A stretch of DNA of 64,000 nucleotides from Phaeodactylum tricornutum CCAP 1055/1 (Eukaryota; Bacillariophyta; Bacillariophyceae; Surirellales; Neidiaceae): contig NC_011676.1 of NCBI RefSeq assembly GCF_000150955.2, positions 943,774 to 1,007,773 of the forward strand, in the 5' to 3' direction. Of this stretch, positions 1 to 10,057 are shown piece after piece. The position numbers and the translations under genes are program-made. Each line of letters opens with the position of its first letter. Within the stretch, counting starts at the first letter, position 1. The notes under the pieces were generated by a model, which saw nothing but the letters and a program-made list of their open reading frames with translations, was not told where the DNA came from and made no database searches.

Positions 1-1266
1 GGCGTTCCAAGCTGTCTGATAATCTCCAAGAGTGAACGTTTCCAATCGCCAATTTTTGTCACGAAGGTAAATCGATACGCGAGGACAAAAGTCGGAGCCC
101 ATCTTGTCGGGTTTTCCATTTGGACTAACGCGACAATTTACTCCTTTTTCCGTGGTTGGGTCCACAAGACGAAATCGGGCACGTACTTCCCACTTGGAAC
201 CCGGCGGAGTGCATCCGTTATAGCTATTCCTGCTGACTCCTATCCCCACTCCGTCCCACACGCGACTTCGCTTGGAATAGCGCAGCGCAGTTTTTGACTT
301 GTAACCAGGAGAGACAAGCGAGATGGATCCAGAGCCACGAGAGCGCCATTCCGTCAGCTTCGACTCAAAATTGTTGTTTGTGACCATGTTATTGCACCTA
401 CTATCCCAGGACCCTGGCTTTTGATCTCCGGGCGTCGACACAGGACTATTCACCTGCCCCCTTGTGGGAGCTACGGGTACTTCTCTGGGAGCTTGGACAG
501 GTGCTCTCGTAGGAGCCTTCACCGGAGATCTTGTGGGCTGCTTACGCTCGATGGCATCCCTGATCCACGCTGTATCAGAGCAACTGGCTTTGCCTAAGGA
601 ATCGTTGGTATGCATACTACAATCGTACGATACCGTGTCGTCACCGCACTTGCGACAGGAACAGGACTTGCCATCGATCTTGACGTCGCAGACAAAATCT
701 TCCAAAGATCCTTGAATGGTGGCACCGTTTCTCATCAGTGTTGTCCAAGTACACTCCGTTCCTTTGCAGGCTGCGCCCAAGTTAGAGCATCCATTGTTGG
801 CGTCGTTGTAAGCAACAGGCTTCACATTAAATTCACATGATCCACTGCATTCGCATTTAAAGCTACGATCTATGGGAAGGTTTGAGCAATCGAGGTAAGA
901 AGCGCGTGAGGCGCTGCTGGGACAAAAATAGCTTTGACGGCATGGAATACCGTCAACCTGGTAGCAAAACTCGTTCTGACAATCGCTCAGTCGAGACGCA
1001 GACGTGTCGCATGTGTAGGACTCTTCTACCTTGACGCCGGGATTCAGCGTACGAGTTCGTTTCACAACTCCTAGCCCGATGCGATCGAATTCCGCCAGCG
1101 ATCGGTGTGGTATGCTTACAGCAGCTTGTGTCTGCGGCTCCAGAAATGTTTCGGCATCCACCGTTTTTTCGACACTAGTGCTGGAGCTGTTAGCAGCTAA
1201 GCTGGAGGAAGCCAAGTTTGCCGCGAAGGTCATTAGCAGGGGAAGGATATTCGTCAGTCGCACCAT
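1..1266 (-). CDS. Secreted Cys-rich protein with carbohydrate-binding-like module (3' end beyond window)
   Basis: The minus-strand frame is open from an ATG at 1266 to the window edge, so at least 422 residues are present and the C-terminus is missing. Residues 1-25 form a signal peptide (MVRLTNILPLLMTFAANLAS). A Cys-rich part with many CxC and CxxC pairs follows at about residues 85-230, then a Pro/Thr linker with repeated APT/SPV motifs near residues 245-280. The last part contains MVTNNNFES, then W, then VWDGVGIGV, and ends in a WNA-type strand. This is the pattern of a CBM4/9-like jelly-roll sugar-binding module. Inferred role: an extracellular or frustule-associated polysaccharide-binding protein. 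The module assignment rests on pattern recognition only. An A/T-rich TATATAA-like stretch lies about 180 bp upstream of the ATG, on the minus strand. Confidence 0.8.
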   Translation of the reverse strand, partial: MVRLTNILPLLMTFAANLASSSLAANSSSTSVEKTVDAETFLEPQTQAAVSIPHRSLAEFDRIGLGVVKRTRTLNPGVKVEESYTCDTSASRLSDCQNEFCYQVDGIPCRQSYFCPSSASRASYLDCSNLPIDRSFKCECSGSCEFNVKPVAYNDANNGCSNLGAACKGTECTWTTLMRNGATIQGSLEDFVCDVKIDGKSCSCRKCGDDTVSYDCSMHTNDSLGKASCSDTAWIRDAIERKQPTRSPVKAPTRAPVQAPREVPVAPTRGQVNSPVSTPGDQKPGSWDSRCNNMVTNNNFESKLTEWRSRGSGSISLVSPGYKSKTALRYSKRSRVWDGVGIGVSRNSYNGCTPPGSKWEVRARFRLVDPTTEKGVNCRVSPNGKPDKMGSDFCPRVSIYLRDKNWRLETFTLGDYQTAWNA

Positions 1267-1921
1267 GGTGGTGAAACTTGTATCGTGATGGTTTCGTTGG
1301 GCTGAAACCTTCAGAAATGCTGGAAGTGTTGTTTTGAAATTTGTGAGCAAACTTTAGAGCATGTCGCGCGAGCTGTTCACAACGCATCATCAACCGGTAT
1401 GCGTGGGTTTGATACGATGTCCAATGCTAATGCCTTGGACCTTTTTATATAATTAGATAAACAAACCGGCACAGGGAAACCTATTGCGCCTTTTTCACAT
1501 GTTATCTTCTATAGAACCTCACGAAAGCTTTCCCTTCCAACGAGAATCAATGGAACTTTGTGACCCAATTCAGGTCGTGACCCTCCAGTAACTTTTCGCT
1601 AGATCAGGCCCAATACTAGCATTCCTCGTGGTAATTTTTTTGTCTCTAGCCAATGTCCTATTGAATTTCGGTTTCCGTGCTTCATCTTCCATCACATTCT
1701 TGGATAACGATTTTCGGAGAGTTCGTTTTCACGAGGTTTTCGAAAGTTTTCGCGGGATACGAATGGTTGATTGTGTTGTTCTGTGAGACGAAGCCGTATT
1801 TTACCAGACAGTTTGCAAAGTACGAGATAATGAGAAAATGCTGTGGCAGCAACACGAAAGATACTGACCCTGAAGTGCATTTCCAGAGTAGTCCTGATTT
1901 CAACTTTTGATTTAGGTTGTC
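1267..1921. other. Intergenic, divergent 5' regions
   Basis: This is the shared upstream region of the minus-strand secreted-protein gene and the plus-strand EF-hand gene. It holds a TATA-like minus-strand stretch around 1445-1455. I see no convincing coding sequence, repeat or RNA gene in it. Confidence 0.5.
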
Positions 1922-2996
1922 ATGAGACAACTGCACTATCTTTCGATCTGCTGCTGCGTCGTAGCTTCAGCAATAGCCTTTACTTCTCCAGTGCATTCTA
2001 ATGGGCGGTCGAGATGTCTTCGCGAATCGCTGCGGTATCGACGCCATAGGAAGCAGCTCAATTACGTTTCTCCTCGAGTGCGAGAAGAAACAACGCCGTT
2101 TTTAGATTTGAGCTCTACCCTTCCAGATTTGACAACCACATCATCAACTGCACCGGAATCGGATATCGTTTCGCCAGAAGTGTCCGCTCCAGAAATGGTT
2201 CTAAAAGAAGCTACGTCTACTAAGACAGCTTTTCCGGCTTCTTGGTTTCAAGTGTCTCGAATCCTTCAATTAGTAGTGCTTCTCCGCACACTGGGAAAGC
2301 ATTTGTCGCCTCCATCGAAGCGAGAACATATTCTGTCAACTCCACTCCGCAACAAAAATCCGCTGTCCAATCTTTTGCAGCTTCGACAAATTTATTTCCG
2401 ACGTCTCTCCAATTGGGCTTTTGAAGTCTGTGATCCTTCCCGTTCGGGACAGTTGACACCAACCGAACTATACGCTGGTATCCTGTTGATTCATCTTCAC
2501 TTGGCCCGGTACGCTGGAGTCGCCGCCTGCCATCCACCGGATCGAACACAAGTTGATGAATTCTTCCGGTTGGCCGATCCCAAACAATCCGGAACAATTG
2601 GCAAACAAGAATTCACTAATGTAAGCACCTCTGATTTGTGATTCTTTCATTCTATGTTTACTTGATCTAATTTGATTTCTTACGGATTGGGGGATCCTGT
2701 TTTCGCAGATTGTGCTTTTGACCTTCGCCCATATTGGCAGTCGAATGCTGGCATATTACGTAATATTACTCGCCGCGATGCCTCTCTTCTCGTCCACACT
2801 ATGGCGCCAGTGGTACACAGCATTTCCCTACCGAGCGACACCGAGCTGGTGCGGACATCTCATCATTGGAACAGCCGAACACGTCGCATCCTTGTTGCTC
2901 TTTGTTCTGGTAGTCCCCATTATATTTGAACACGTCGACCGCATCGCCCGCCACCTTGTTCGAAGGCGCCGTCCACAGCGTCGCCCTTACTGGTAG
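1922..2996 (+). CDS. Plastid-targeted EF-hand membrane protein, one intron
   Basis: Two exons, 1922-2620 and 2709-2996, flank an 88-bp intron that starts GTAAGC and ends TTTCGCAG. Splicing is in phase and gives 328 residues. The N-terminus is a signal peptide ending ASAIAF-TSP, the diatom plastid bipartite-targeting motif with Phe at +1. The middle has two EF-hand loops, D171-E182 (DPSRSGQLTPTE) and D219-E230 (DPKQSGTIGKQE), each with Asp at position 1, Gly at 6 and Glu at 12. Both should bind Ca2+. Exon 2 adds two hydrophobic helices (around IVLLTFAHIGSRM and VASLLLFVLVVPIIF) and a basic tail, RRRRPQRRPYW. Inferred: a calcium-responsive protein of a plastid or periplastid membrane. Without the splice the reading frame ends 6 codons into the intron. 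Confidence 0.85.
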
Positions 2997-3154
2997 GAAC
3001 AAGATTTTATTCAAGATACTTCTAAATCGACATGATGTCTGTGACAACTTCATTGCAATTCACGCTCGACACCGACTTCTTACACAACTACTCCCCCAAC
3101 AATTGTGTATGACTTGCGTCCTGTAAGACAATGCCCTCTGATTGTGAGTAAGCT

Positions 3155-3440
3155 AACATTTTATTGCTCCTTCTTTGTCTTCGTGTACCAATCGAAATGA
3201 CCGTTGAATCCACGCCATACCTCTGGAAACACATCGTCGTGGAACCCAATGGGATGGCGGAAGGCGTCTGGCATCAAAAAACGATCCCGTCCTGTACGGT
3301 GCGTCCCAATTTGGCAAGGGATGCGAGAGAGATGAACTCCAGTTCATAAGGGACCATTTTCTCTCGTATACCACATCTCGTCTCGCGCCGGCACGACACT
3401 GGCAAGATCCCAACTTTCCCCACTTTCCGATGGCATCATT
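3155..3440 (-). pseudogene. C-terminal relic of a SET-protein paralogue
   Basis: The minus strand reads DAFRHPIGFHDDVFPEVWRGF just before a stop near 3157. It parallels DAFRHPIAIPDSIFPDAWRGF at the end of the SET-domain gene at 4456-6341. Further upstream (3330-3420) another frame gives WYTREN, matching WYTRDS of the same gene. At least two frame changes are needed to read through, so this looks like a decayed tandem copy of the neighbour's C-terminus. I could not follow homology above about 3440. Confidence 0.55.
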
Positions 3441-4455
3441 AAAAATCGGACAACACCCGTGAAGATGCCAAGGCGTGCTCCAGAGATGGTGCGTGGCTAA
3501 GTACAATGAACAAATCGGAGTTACGTCGTGAGAGTAGTTTGCGTTTTTGCCTTCACAGCCACCACATTGATGGTCGCAGTTGGCTCGGGAAGGCGCTACG
3601 AGGTAGGCATTAGAATCTCAGCTTGGGATGGATTTTCAGCGATGACCAGTCTTTTAAATCAAGGGACACGCGGAGCAGTTAACAATGAAGGTGAATAGTC
3701 ACGCACACTCGTATTGAAAAGGAAAAATTGTGGACTTTCGTAGCTGCGGCCTTTCTGCGCAATGCCAAATGATTCAAGATGTCGATTTGCGACGAAACAC
3801 TGACTTTTCTCTGAGTCTCTTGGCCCCTCTTATCTAGGCAGATATAGAAGAGTTTCAAAGGCTCACAAGAGGGCATACATACTATTATTATTCACGAGAA
3901 GGATAAAATACTGCGAATGCAAGGCTGGCTGGCGCTTTCATCCTTTCCGTGCTGGGACCGGCAAACAGCTCCTACTTATTGAATCGAGCGAGGTCTGCGT
4001 TTTCGAATCCCATTCGACCTGAGAATCAACAGCAAGTGCTCTTTTCATTTATTGCTCTCCCTTTCAGAAGGTATATTTCACCTTTGGATTTCTACTGCTG
4101 TACATCTAGTCGACCTTGGTCTTATGAGAAAGATGTACGTATGTGATCAACTGATGTCATTCGATACTCCTACAAAACGTTTGTCAACAAAAAGATAGCC
4201 ACACGCAAAAGAAATTCATAGACGATCCACTTTGATTGATTTTTTCATCTTTGGTCCCGCCGTTATTTAAAATGACAGTGTTCACATGCTGCAAAGCCGA
4301 ATGGCACACCTGTCCCTCACCTGCTGCCTAAATGATAAGGTTGCGATTGTGAATTCCGAGATTTTGCTCCGCTTGTGACAATGAATGGGTGCAGTTAATT
4401 ATGTAGCCAATGACTGTAATATATACAAAGATCACTGCAGCAAATATAAATATAC
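3441..4455. other. Intergenic, nothing recognised
   Basis: About 1 kb with only short open frames and no recognisable domains, splice-consistent exons or repeats. It probably contains decayed upstream parts of the SET-paralogue relic, but I cannot show this. Confidence 0.4.
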
Positions 4456-6341
4456 TTACGCAACAAAACCTCGCCAAGCGTCTGGGAAAATACTATCTGG
4501 TATCGCTATGGGGTGTCGAAAAGCGTCTGACAAGAAGATGTCGGTTGAGTAGGCCAAGTCGACTAGAACCACTTGATGTTGTGGGAACCACGAGTCTCGT
4601 GTGTACCACGTTTCCGCTCTTGCTTTGGACGGGTCCCATTGTTCTCCCCAAACATCCTTGTGCTGCGGCGCTTGCAGCTCGACCTTGTAGTAGAAAGTCC
4701 CTTCAGGTGACGTCCTGTGTTCCAAAATACGACAATTGAAACCAAAAGTTCGCGTTCGGTTCCATAGCATCCAGACATTTTGATGCTGCTTTGGATAGTA
4801 CCAAGCCACATCTAAGCAGCGGAATTCGTAGTAAGAAGGATATGGATCCACCTCTTGCTCACTTTGTGACCGAAAGGGTTTATTCGCATTAGCTTTACTG
4901 TACACCCGCGCCGACTGATAGCTGTGACTGTAGTTGCTTGTCGTCCAGTACTCGACGTGTGCCTGCCATGCCAATTCCCATTTTGGCCCGTAGTCAATAA
5001 AGACTTCTTCCCCTTCTTCAATGTCCCGCAATGCTATGAAATCGAGAAACAGCCCCGGACTGGACGACACCAGCATCTCAGTGGGACTTTGGTGAAGCCA
5101 TTGCTCGTTGTGTCTCATGCTTTGAGCGCGAGCCCATTGTACGCGAATGTTGGGTTCAGGATTGTGATTGATGTAGTTTACATTTGCGCCGTAAGGGCAC
5201 AAAAACAAACTAGCGTCCGCGTGCGTCCAACAGTAGTTTAATCCCAATTGCGATCGAGTTTTTCGGGAAATGTCCGGAGGATAGGTCTTGTCATACCAAT
5301 TAGCTTCAAACATGTCAAAATAGTCGCCATTTGCCATCACTAGGAAGGGACTTCCGGCAACGATTGTTCCTTCCGCAAGGAACTGCGTCGCAAATGCTCC
5401 ACGACCTGCTTGCGGAAGAGTTGACGGACGGGGGGCAAGATAATCCAAACAGCGGCCATTTGCTTCCAAATCTTCCACTTTTCGGGTCGCTAGGGGCTGA
5501 TATACGGCGCGGATTCCTTCTTCCACAATTGTTGGCACCTGCAACACATCATTGGGCAAAGCGTTTGTGACGCGACTCTCGAACGGAAAGTCAGTGACAA
5601 TTTTATATAAATCGCGTCGAAAGTCCATCGAGGTATTTCCCGCAATCGAATTAAAATCAATGGCAAACTGTTCAGCTCTGGGATAATCCTCCAGCAATGG
5701 CATCAAGCCAAAAATGTCTTGGCGGCCTGTAAACCATTGATCCCCATAGTGCTTAAACAACTCCCCACCTGCCGGAATAAATTCCTTGGCAATCGTGGAA
5801 CAGTTTTGGTATGGAGTAATCGCTCCGACGCCGGGATCTACGGCCCGATGCCAGGAAGGCATCGTATCGTACTCGGGAGCGAGCTTGTCGACGTTGACGA
5901 GCCCGAGGTGACAGTTAATAGCGGCGTCCAAACCTGGCGCAAACGCGGACAAGTATTCGAAAGGATGGGAGCTTTCTTGTTGCATTCCCATCTCGGGACC
6001 GTACTTAAGTAGTCTTCAAAGGGATCTCTGTAATCCTCCGATGCTATGGTTTTTCGGGCAGCCTGATGATAGTAAAGGTCCACTTGCGGTATAAGAACAT
6101 CACCATTTCCAATGCTTTCTCCAATTTTGCGGTCTATCGCAGTAAAAATTCCCAGACCTGCCCCCGGAATCGTGCTTTCCGCCATGTACAAGGTACACGT
6201 GCGAGCCTTTCGGCAATTGCCATGTAGTTCACATTCTGGCCCTCTAGACAAATCATCATTCAAGCTTTCGTCCGGACTTGCTTTGCCAACCGAGAAGAAT
6301 AGCCCGACAAACGGAGTGAGGAAAACAGCTGTCAACCGCAT
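4456..6341 (-). CDS. Secreted protein with two SET-like domains; apparent -1 nt frameshift
   Basis: The gene starts at ATG 6341 with a clear signal peptide (MRLTAVFLTPFVGLFFSVGKA). An N-terminal SET-like half contains AGLGIFTA and, across a frame change, ELFKHYGDQWF. A second SET-like half contains GRGAFATQFLAEG, NYINHNPEPN and EGEEVFIDYGPKW, the typical NHxxxPN-like and YG motifs. The 5' frame runs past 6010 into an unrelated tail. The 3' frame is closed upstream by TGA at 6016-6018. One missing base between about 5838 and 6015, most likely near 6000-6012, joins them into 628 residues. No GT-AG pair of workable length bridges the junction. SET proteins methylate lysines; a secreted tandem-SET protein is unusual and its substrate is unknown. 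The frameshift may be a real mutation or a sequencing error. Confidence 0.7.
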
Positions 6342-6824
6342 TCTTCTCGGTCTTCTTGTTGCCTCCAGAAAACAAAGACAGAGCGAATGGTGGAGGTCGT
6401 ACCACACATCGAGGTGTCAAATTGAAGCCTGCTCTATCTGTGCACTCAACTTTTGAAAGGCCAAAGCCATAATCAAGCGATTCTTTCGAGGAATCACTGT
6501 CAGTAGTCGAGCACGTGCTAACGGTCAAATGAATGGGGCACACTTACCAGTCAAAAAAAGACTTCGTATCACAAACAGACGGCCGAAGTCACAGTGAACA
6601 GGTTTAGGGCTGATTGATTGCAGCATTTTGCTTCGGCTCCAACAAATATTTTCAGCTCGCCCTTACGGAGTTATTACCAAGAAAACCATCCAATTGGAAA
6701 CTACATTGCGAAATGAGCCTCTAGCGTCAGTGCTGACGACTCGCATCGATGGGAGGGGACGTATAAAAGTTATTTTAAAGATTATTGCGGTAGCGAAAAG
6801 AATTATCAGGTAGAATGATGTGCT
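6342..6824. other. Intergenic
   Basis: This lies upstream of the SET gene and downstream of the PDZ gene, which are on the same strand. I find no supported gene or repeat. Small open frames here lack coding character. Confidence 0.4.
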
Positions 6825-7565
6825 TTATTTGGTACTTCCTGCATCTTCTCCTTCCAGTTGAATGGTGTCTTGCGAGAACATGCTACCAAATAGTCCACCC
6901 TTTTTCTTCTTCTCACCGTCGGTACTCTCCGTTGACTCCTTTTTCTCTGTCAGCTTTTTGAAGACATTCAACACATCACCCGCACTAATGGGCTTTTCGT
7001 CTTCCGTGTCAACAGGAACTTTGACAGGAGATTCGTAGTTTTCGTCCATGACGACGACTTCATTGTCCTCATCATCATCTTCTTCTTCGTCGTCCTCTTC
7101 CATCAGGTCTTCGTCATCGCCAACAACATTTTTCAGAATTGTGAAAAGTTGTCGAACGGTGCCGCGATAGAGTTGTAGTTCCAGTGGATCGGAACCATCC
7201 CGCAGCATGCCCATGGCGGTATCAAAACCTTCGCCCACAGTGCTTTTTTTGTTGACAGCCAACAATTGGTCGCCAACGCGAATTCCAGCCTCGGCGCCGT
7301 TTTGATCAGGGTCCACTTCCACAACAGCCAATCCATTGAAGGGCGCATCGTTTTCACCAAAAATGATACCAAGCGGTTTATTCACCTCAAGCTCGTAGCC
7401 AATGCGTTTCACTTTGCTATAAGAAACGTAGGCCTGTAACGACGACGAGTAACCCGATGACGTCGCGGTGCTGGGTGGAAGTGGCGCAAAGGCATCGGCT
7501 CTCACTGAAAGCAACGCGAGTAAGGTGGCGATTGCCAGTAGTCGATTCCAGGCGTAAACTTGCAT
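6825..7565 (-). CDS. Plastid-targeted PDZ-domain protein with acidic region
   Basis: 246 residues from ATG 7565. A slightly longer open frame exists upstream but has no earlier ATG. The N-terminus is a signal peptide that runs into ADAFAPLPPST, a textbook ASAFAP-type motif with Phe at +1, so import into the complex plastid is expected. Residues about 50-140 form a PDZ domain: PLGIIFGENDAPFNGLAVVEV supplies the carboxylate-binding loop and GIRVGDQLLAVN the conserved second half. A run of Asp/Glu follows near residues 150-170, then a Lys-rich C-terminal part. PDZ modules bind C-termini of partner proteins, so a scaffold or protease-adaptor role in the stroma or thylakoid is possible. Two CRE-like palindromes lie about 270-330 bp upstream. 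Confidence 0.85.
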   Translation of the reverse strand: MQVYAWNRLLAIATLLALLSVRADAFAPLPPSTATSSGYSSSLQAYVSYSKVKRIGYELEVNKPLGIIFGENDAPFNGLAVVEVDPDQNGAEAGIRVGDQLLAVNKKSTVGEGFDTAMGMLRDGSDPLELQLYRGTVRQLFTILKNVVGDDEDLMEEDDEEEDDDEDNEVVVMDENYESPVKVPVDTEDEKPISAGDVLNVFKKLTEKKESTESTDGEKKKKGGLFGSMFSQDTIQLEGEDAGSTK

Positions 7566-7833
7566 CGGTGATCGTTCGGAATGTTGCAATTGGAGAAAGT
7601 TGCTGCGTCTCGGCTAACGTCTGCTAAGAAGTTGCTAATGATTCGGGTGAATAGAGGTCTGCTGTGATTCTGGTGAAAGGTATCCTCCGTTGGTTTACAG
7701 TGTTACGCTTAGATTCTCCGTGGATCACTTTCGTTTTTGTCGTTGCGTTTCTTTTGCCACAGATACGAGGGGTGTGTTGTTTGGAACAACGCAGAGTTTC
7801 CAAACCAATTCACTGCCAGTTCCGATTTTCCGC

Positions 7834-7898
7834 TGACGTCACCATCAAGTCGTTTACATTCGTGTCTAAAAAAAGATTCATCTGGACCTCTGACGTCA
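7834..7898. promoter_or_regulatory. Paired TGACGTCA palindromes
   Basis: Perfect TGACGTCA octamers lie at 7834-7841 and 7891-7898, 57 bp apart start to start, between the minus-strand PDZ gene (ATG 7565) and the plus-strand SGNH-like pseudogene. This is the bZIP/CREB consensus. TGACGT elements mediate CO2/cAMP repression of the carbonic anhydrase gene ptca1 in P. tricornutum. Function here is inference. The same octamer also occurs singly at 46104 and 51373, so chance occurrence must be allowed for. Confidence 0.4.
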
Positions 7899-8104
7899 TC
7901 GATTGCGACAGATAGTCATTGATTGTCAATTTGTAAACTGTCCGTGTATATAGTTATGTTCATGGTAGGAAAACCATTGGGCTTTCTACCAGTGACGAAA
8001 GAACCTCACACTTAGGGCGAAAATGCCTTCACAAATTCTATATTTACTCTTGGAGATGCCTTTCCCATTTGTTGATTTTCATCCTGAAGCGGCTCATTGG
8101 ACGC

Positions 8105-9575
8105 ATGGTGTTTGCATTTGTAGCCTTTGGAGTCCTACGGCTTGCATCTCGAAGGAAGCGTCTCGTTGTATTTCTCGTTGGTGAGACACTGACGTTGAAC
8201 GCAGCATCCTCAGGGTTCTACCATGCAACGGAAGACGGTCCCTCTCCTGTGGCTGAGACCGATTCGCATGGGCAAACAAGAACCATTCTTCTACAGCCTG
8301 ATTGGGAAAACTTTGTTGATCCTTCTACTATCGTGAAGCAAACTATACCAAACTGTGACTGCGTTGCTACCTCGCAGATTCAGTTGGTGATCTCAGTCGG
8401 GGCAACACGTATCTCGTCATCTTCTGATTCATGGCATTTGCAAACGATGGACCACCCCGGGCGCCTAAAGACCACGGGTGGGGATGAATTCTACGTAAGA
8501 TTTGAATGGCATAGAGATGATGTAACGACTAAGGTCGTGGACTCGGATCGCCGCGGGAGTCGTCGTAGACCGAACCGTCGTCGGAAAAACGTCGAAACCA
8601 CAGCGGTCGCTCGCGTCACGGATTGCACGTATGGACTCGCTTTTGTCACGACACCATTAAACACCTACCTACGAGTGGTCATGGATTTTCCCATGCTTCC
8701 CAGCATAAGGGGACGCTGACTGTCGATTTGCAATACACGTGTGGGATGGGACGGATGGATCCTCCCCTTAAGGACCACAACAGAACTGATCGTATGTGGA
8801 CGACAGGTGCTATGATTGGGGACCGTTACCGTACTCCATCAGTGTTATCACCTCCTTCTATGCTGACGTTTATCCGACCTACCGACATGGAGCATTCCAT
8901 TGATTTATCGCGCTACAGAGTGGTTTTCGCATTTGGAGATGTTTGATGCGGCAGTTTACAAAAGACGTCGGGAAAGCCTTCCAAAAAAATCTCGTGTTCC
9001 GGGGCAAGGGCATTTTTCAAGAGCTCAATACATCTCGCGTAGTCGAGTATTTAGAACAGTTGGACAGTATCTACGACGCAGATCTCTCGCGAGCTTATTC
9101 GAGCAATTTCAGCTTTTCCAGTTCCACGACAGCCTTGCTTTTGGGTAGTGCCGCTTGGGATTTACTTTAACCCTCCAACATAAACGGCACACACTGGGGC
9201 GACGAGGATTGGGTTGATCACAGCAACGCCATTCGAATCGTAATTGAGCATGTTCGCATCAACTACCCTATAGTGGATGTGTATTGGAAGTCTCCTGCGG
9301 CCCTTCACGTACACCGTGTAGATCGAAACAATGCTGCCGCCACGGATCGTGCACGATACATGGCGGCGAGCAGGAGTCGTCGTCTCTACGAGGTTCAAAA
9401 ACAGCTGTTGCAATCCCTCGGAGTGCCGTTTTTGGATGTTTACGAAGCTTTTTACCTTTCTGGGGATTGGTGCTTTGACGAAGACGGACGACATTGCGCA
9501 GTGTGGCTCAACTACGTCGTTTTAGGGTGGTTTTACGGAAAGGATGAACGTTCTGGACAACTCGAGATGATCTGA
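8105..9575 (+). pseudogene. NXPE-like (filamin repeat + SGNH/PC-esterase) gene with three lesions
   Basis: The remains read as one protein in three pieces. Frame A (from ATG 8105) has an N-terminal hydrophobic anchor and a filamin-type Ig repeat: GGDEFYVRFEW, then TAVARVTDCTYGLAFVTTP. A frame change between about 8640 and 8705 leads to frame B (GTLTVDLQYTCGMGRMDPP ... YRVVFAFGD). Frame B fails at 8941, exactly where the SGNH block-I nucleophile should be: FGD is followed by V-stop, while frame C resumes as LMRQF, so loss of one base has removed the Ser of FGDSLMRQF. Frame C has an in-frame TAA at 9168-9170, then continues to DEDGRHCAVWLN, the Asp-x-x-His block. NXPE-type proteins are Golgi or secreted sugar-modifying candidates. 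The gene should be dead. Confidence 0.75.
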
Positions 9576-10057
9576 CTTCTGAAACCAGCATGCGGGCCCG
9601 TGCAAAAGACGAGGCGTAGAGTGACTTTTGCTGCTTTTGAAAATGCCGTATGTTGCAAAAGTTATGATACCGCCTTAGAGTTCTTTCGCATTGGCAAAAA
9701 TGAGACGTTGAGAATCCAAAAAATCACCCAGAGCCTCTGCATTGTTATATAGAGGGACCAAGCGCTAGTTCTCCGCTGTTCATATCATTGAAAAAGGAAA
9801 CAGAGGGCCCCGGCACTTTTCGCAGTGTCCTGTAAGAAAGAGGCTGCAAAGGGTCAAAGCTGCCTGAGGACATTGTAAGACCCAGAGCACGAAATTACGA
9901 AACGTACACCAATGAAAGCATTGAGTAGCTGCTAACAATCTACCCTCCATCACCACTGATTGCTGTGTCAAGCCGACGAATCCACAATCTGTCAAAGTTA
10001 TCAACTTGTAGCTCAAGAGTGGGATGTGGAATAATTCTCATATGAATATTTTGCTTT
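9576..10057. other. Intergenic between convergent genes
   Basis: This is the 3' flank of the SGNH-like pseudogene and of the minus-strand AT-hook gene. I see nothing specific in it. Confidence 0.4.

Noticed and set aside
3153-3506. Minus-strand 117-codon open stretch as a gene
   Set aside because: The homology to the SET protein runs through different frames, so this open stretch is accidental over a relic.
5990-6020. Programmed ribosomal frameshift in the SET gene
   Set aside because: No slippery heptamer or downstream stem is obvious. A missing base or sequencing error is simpler.
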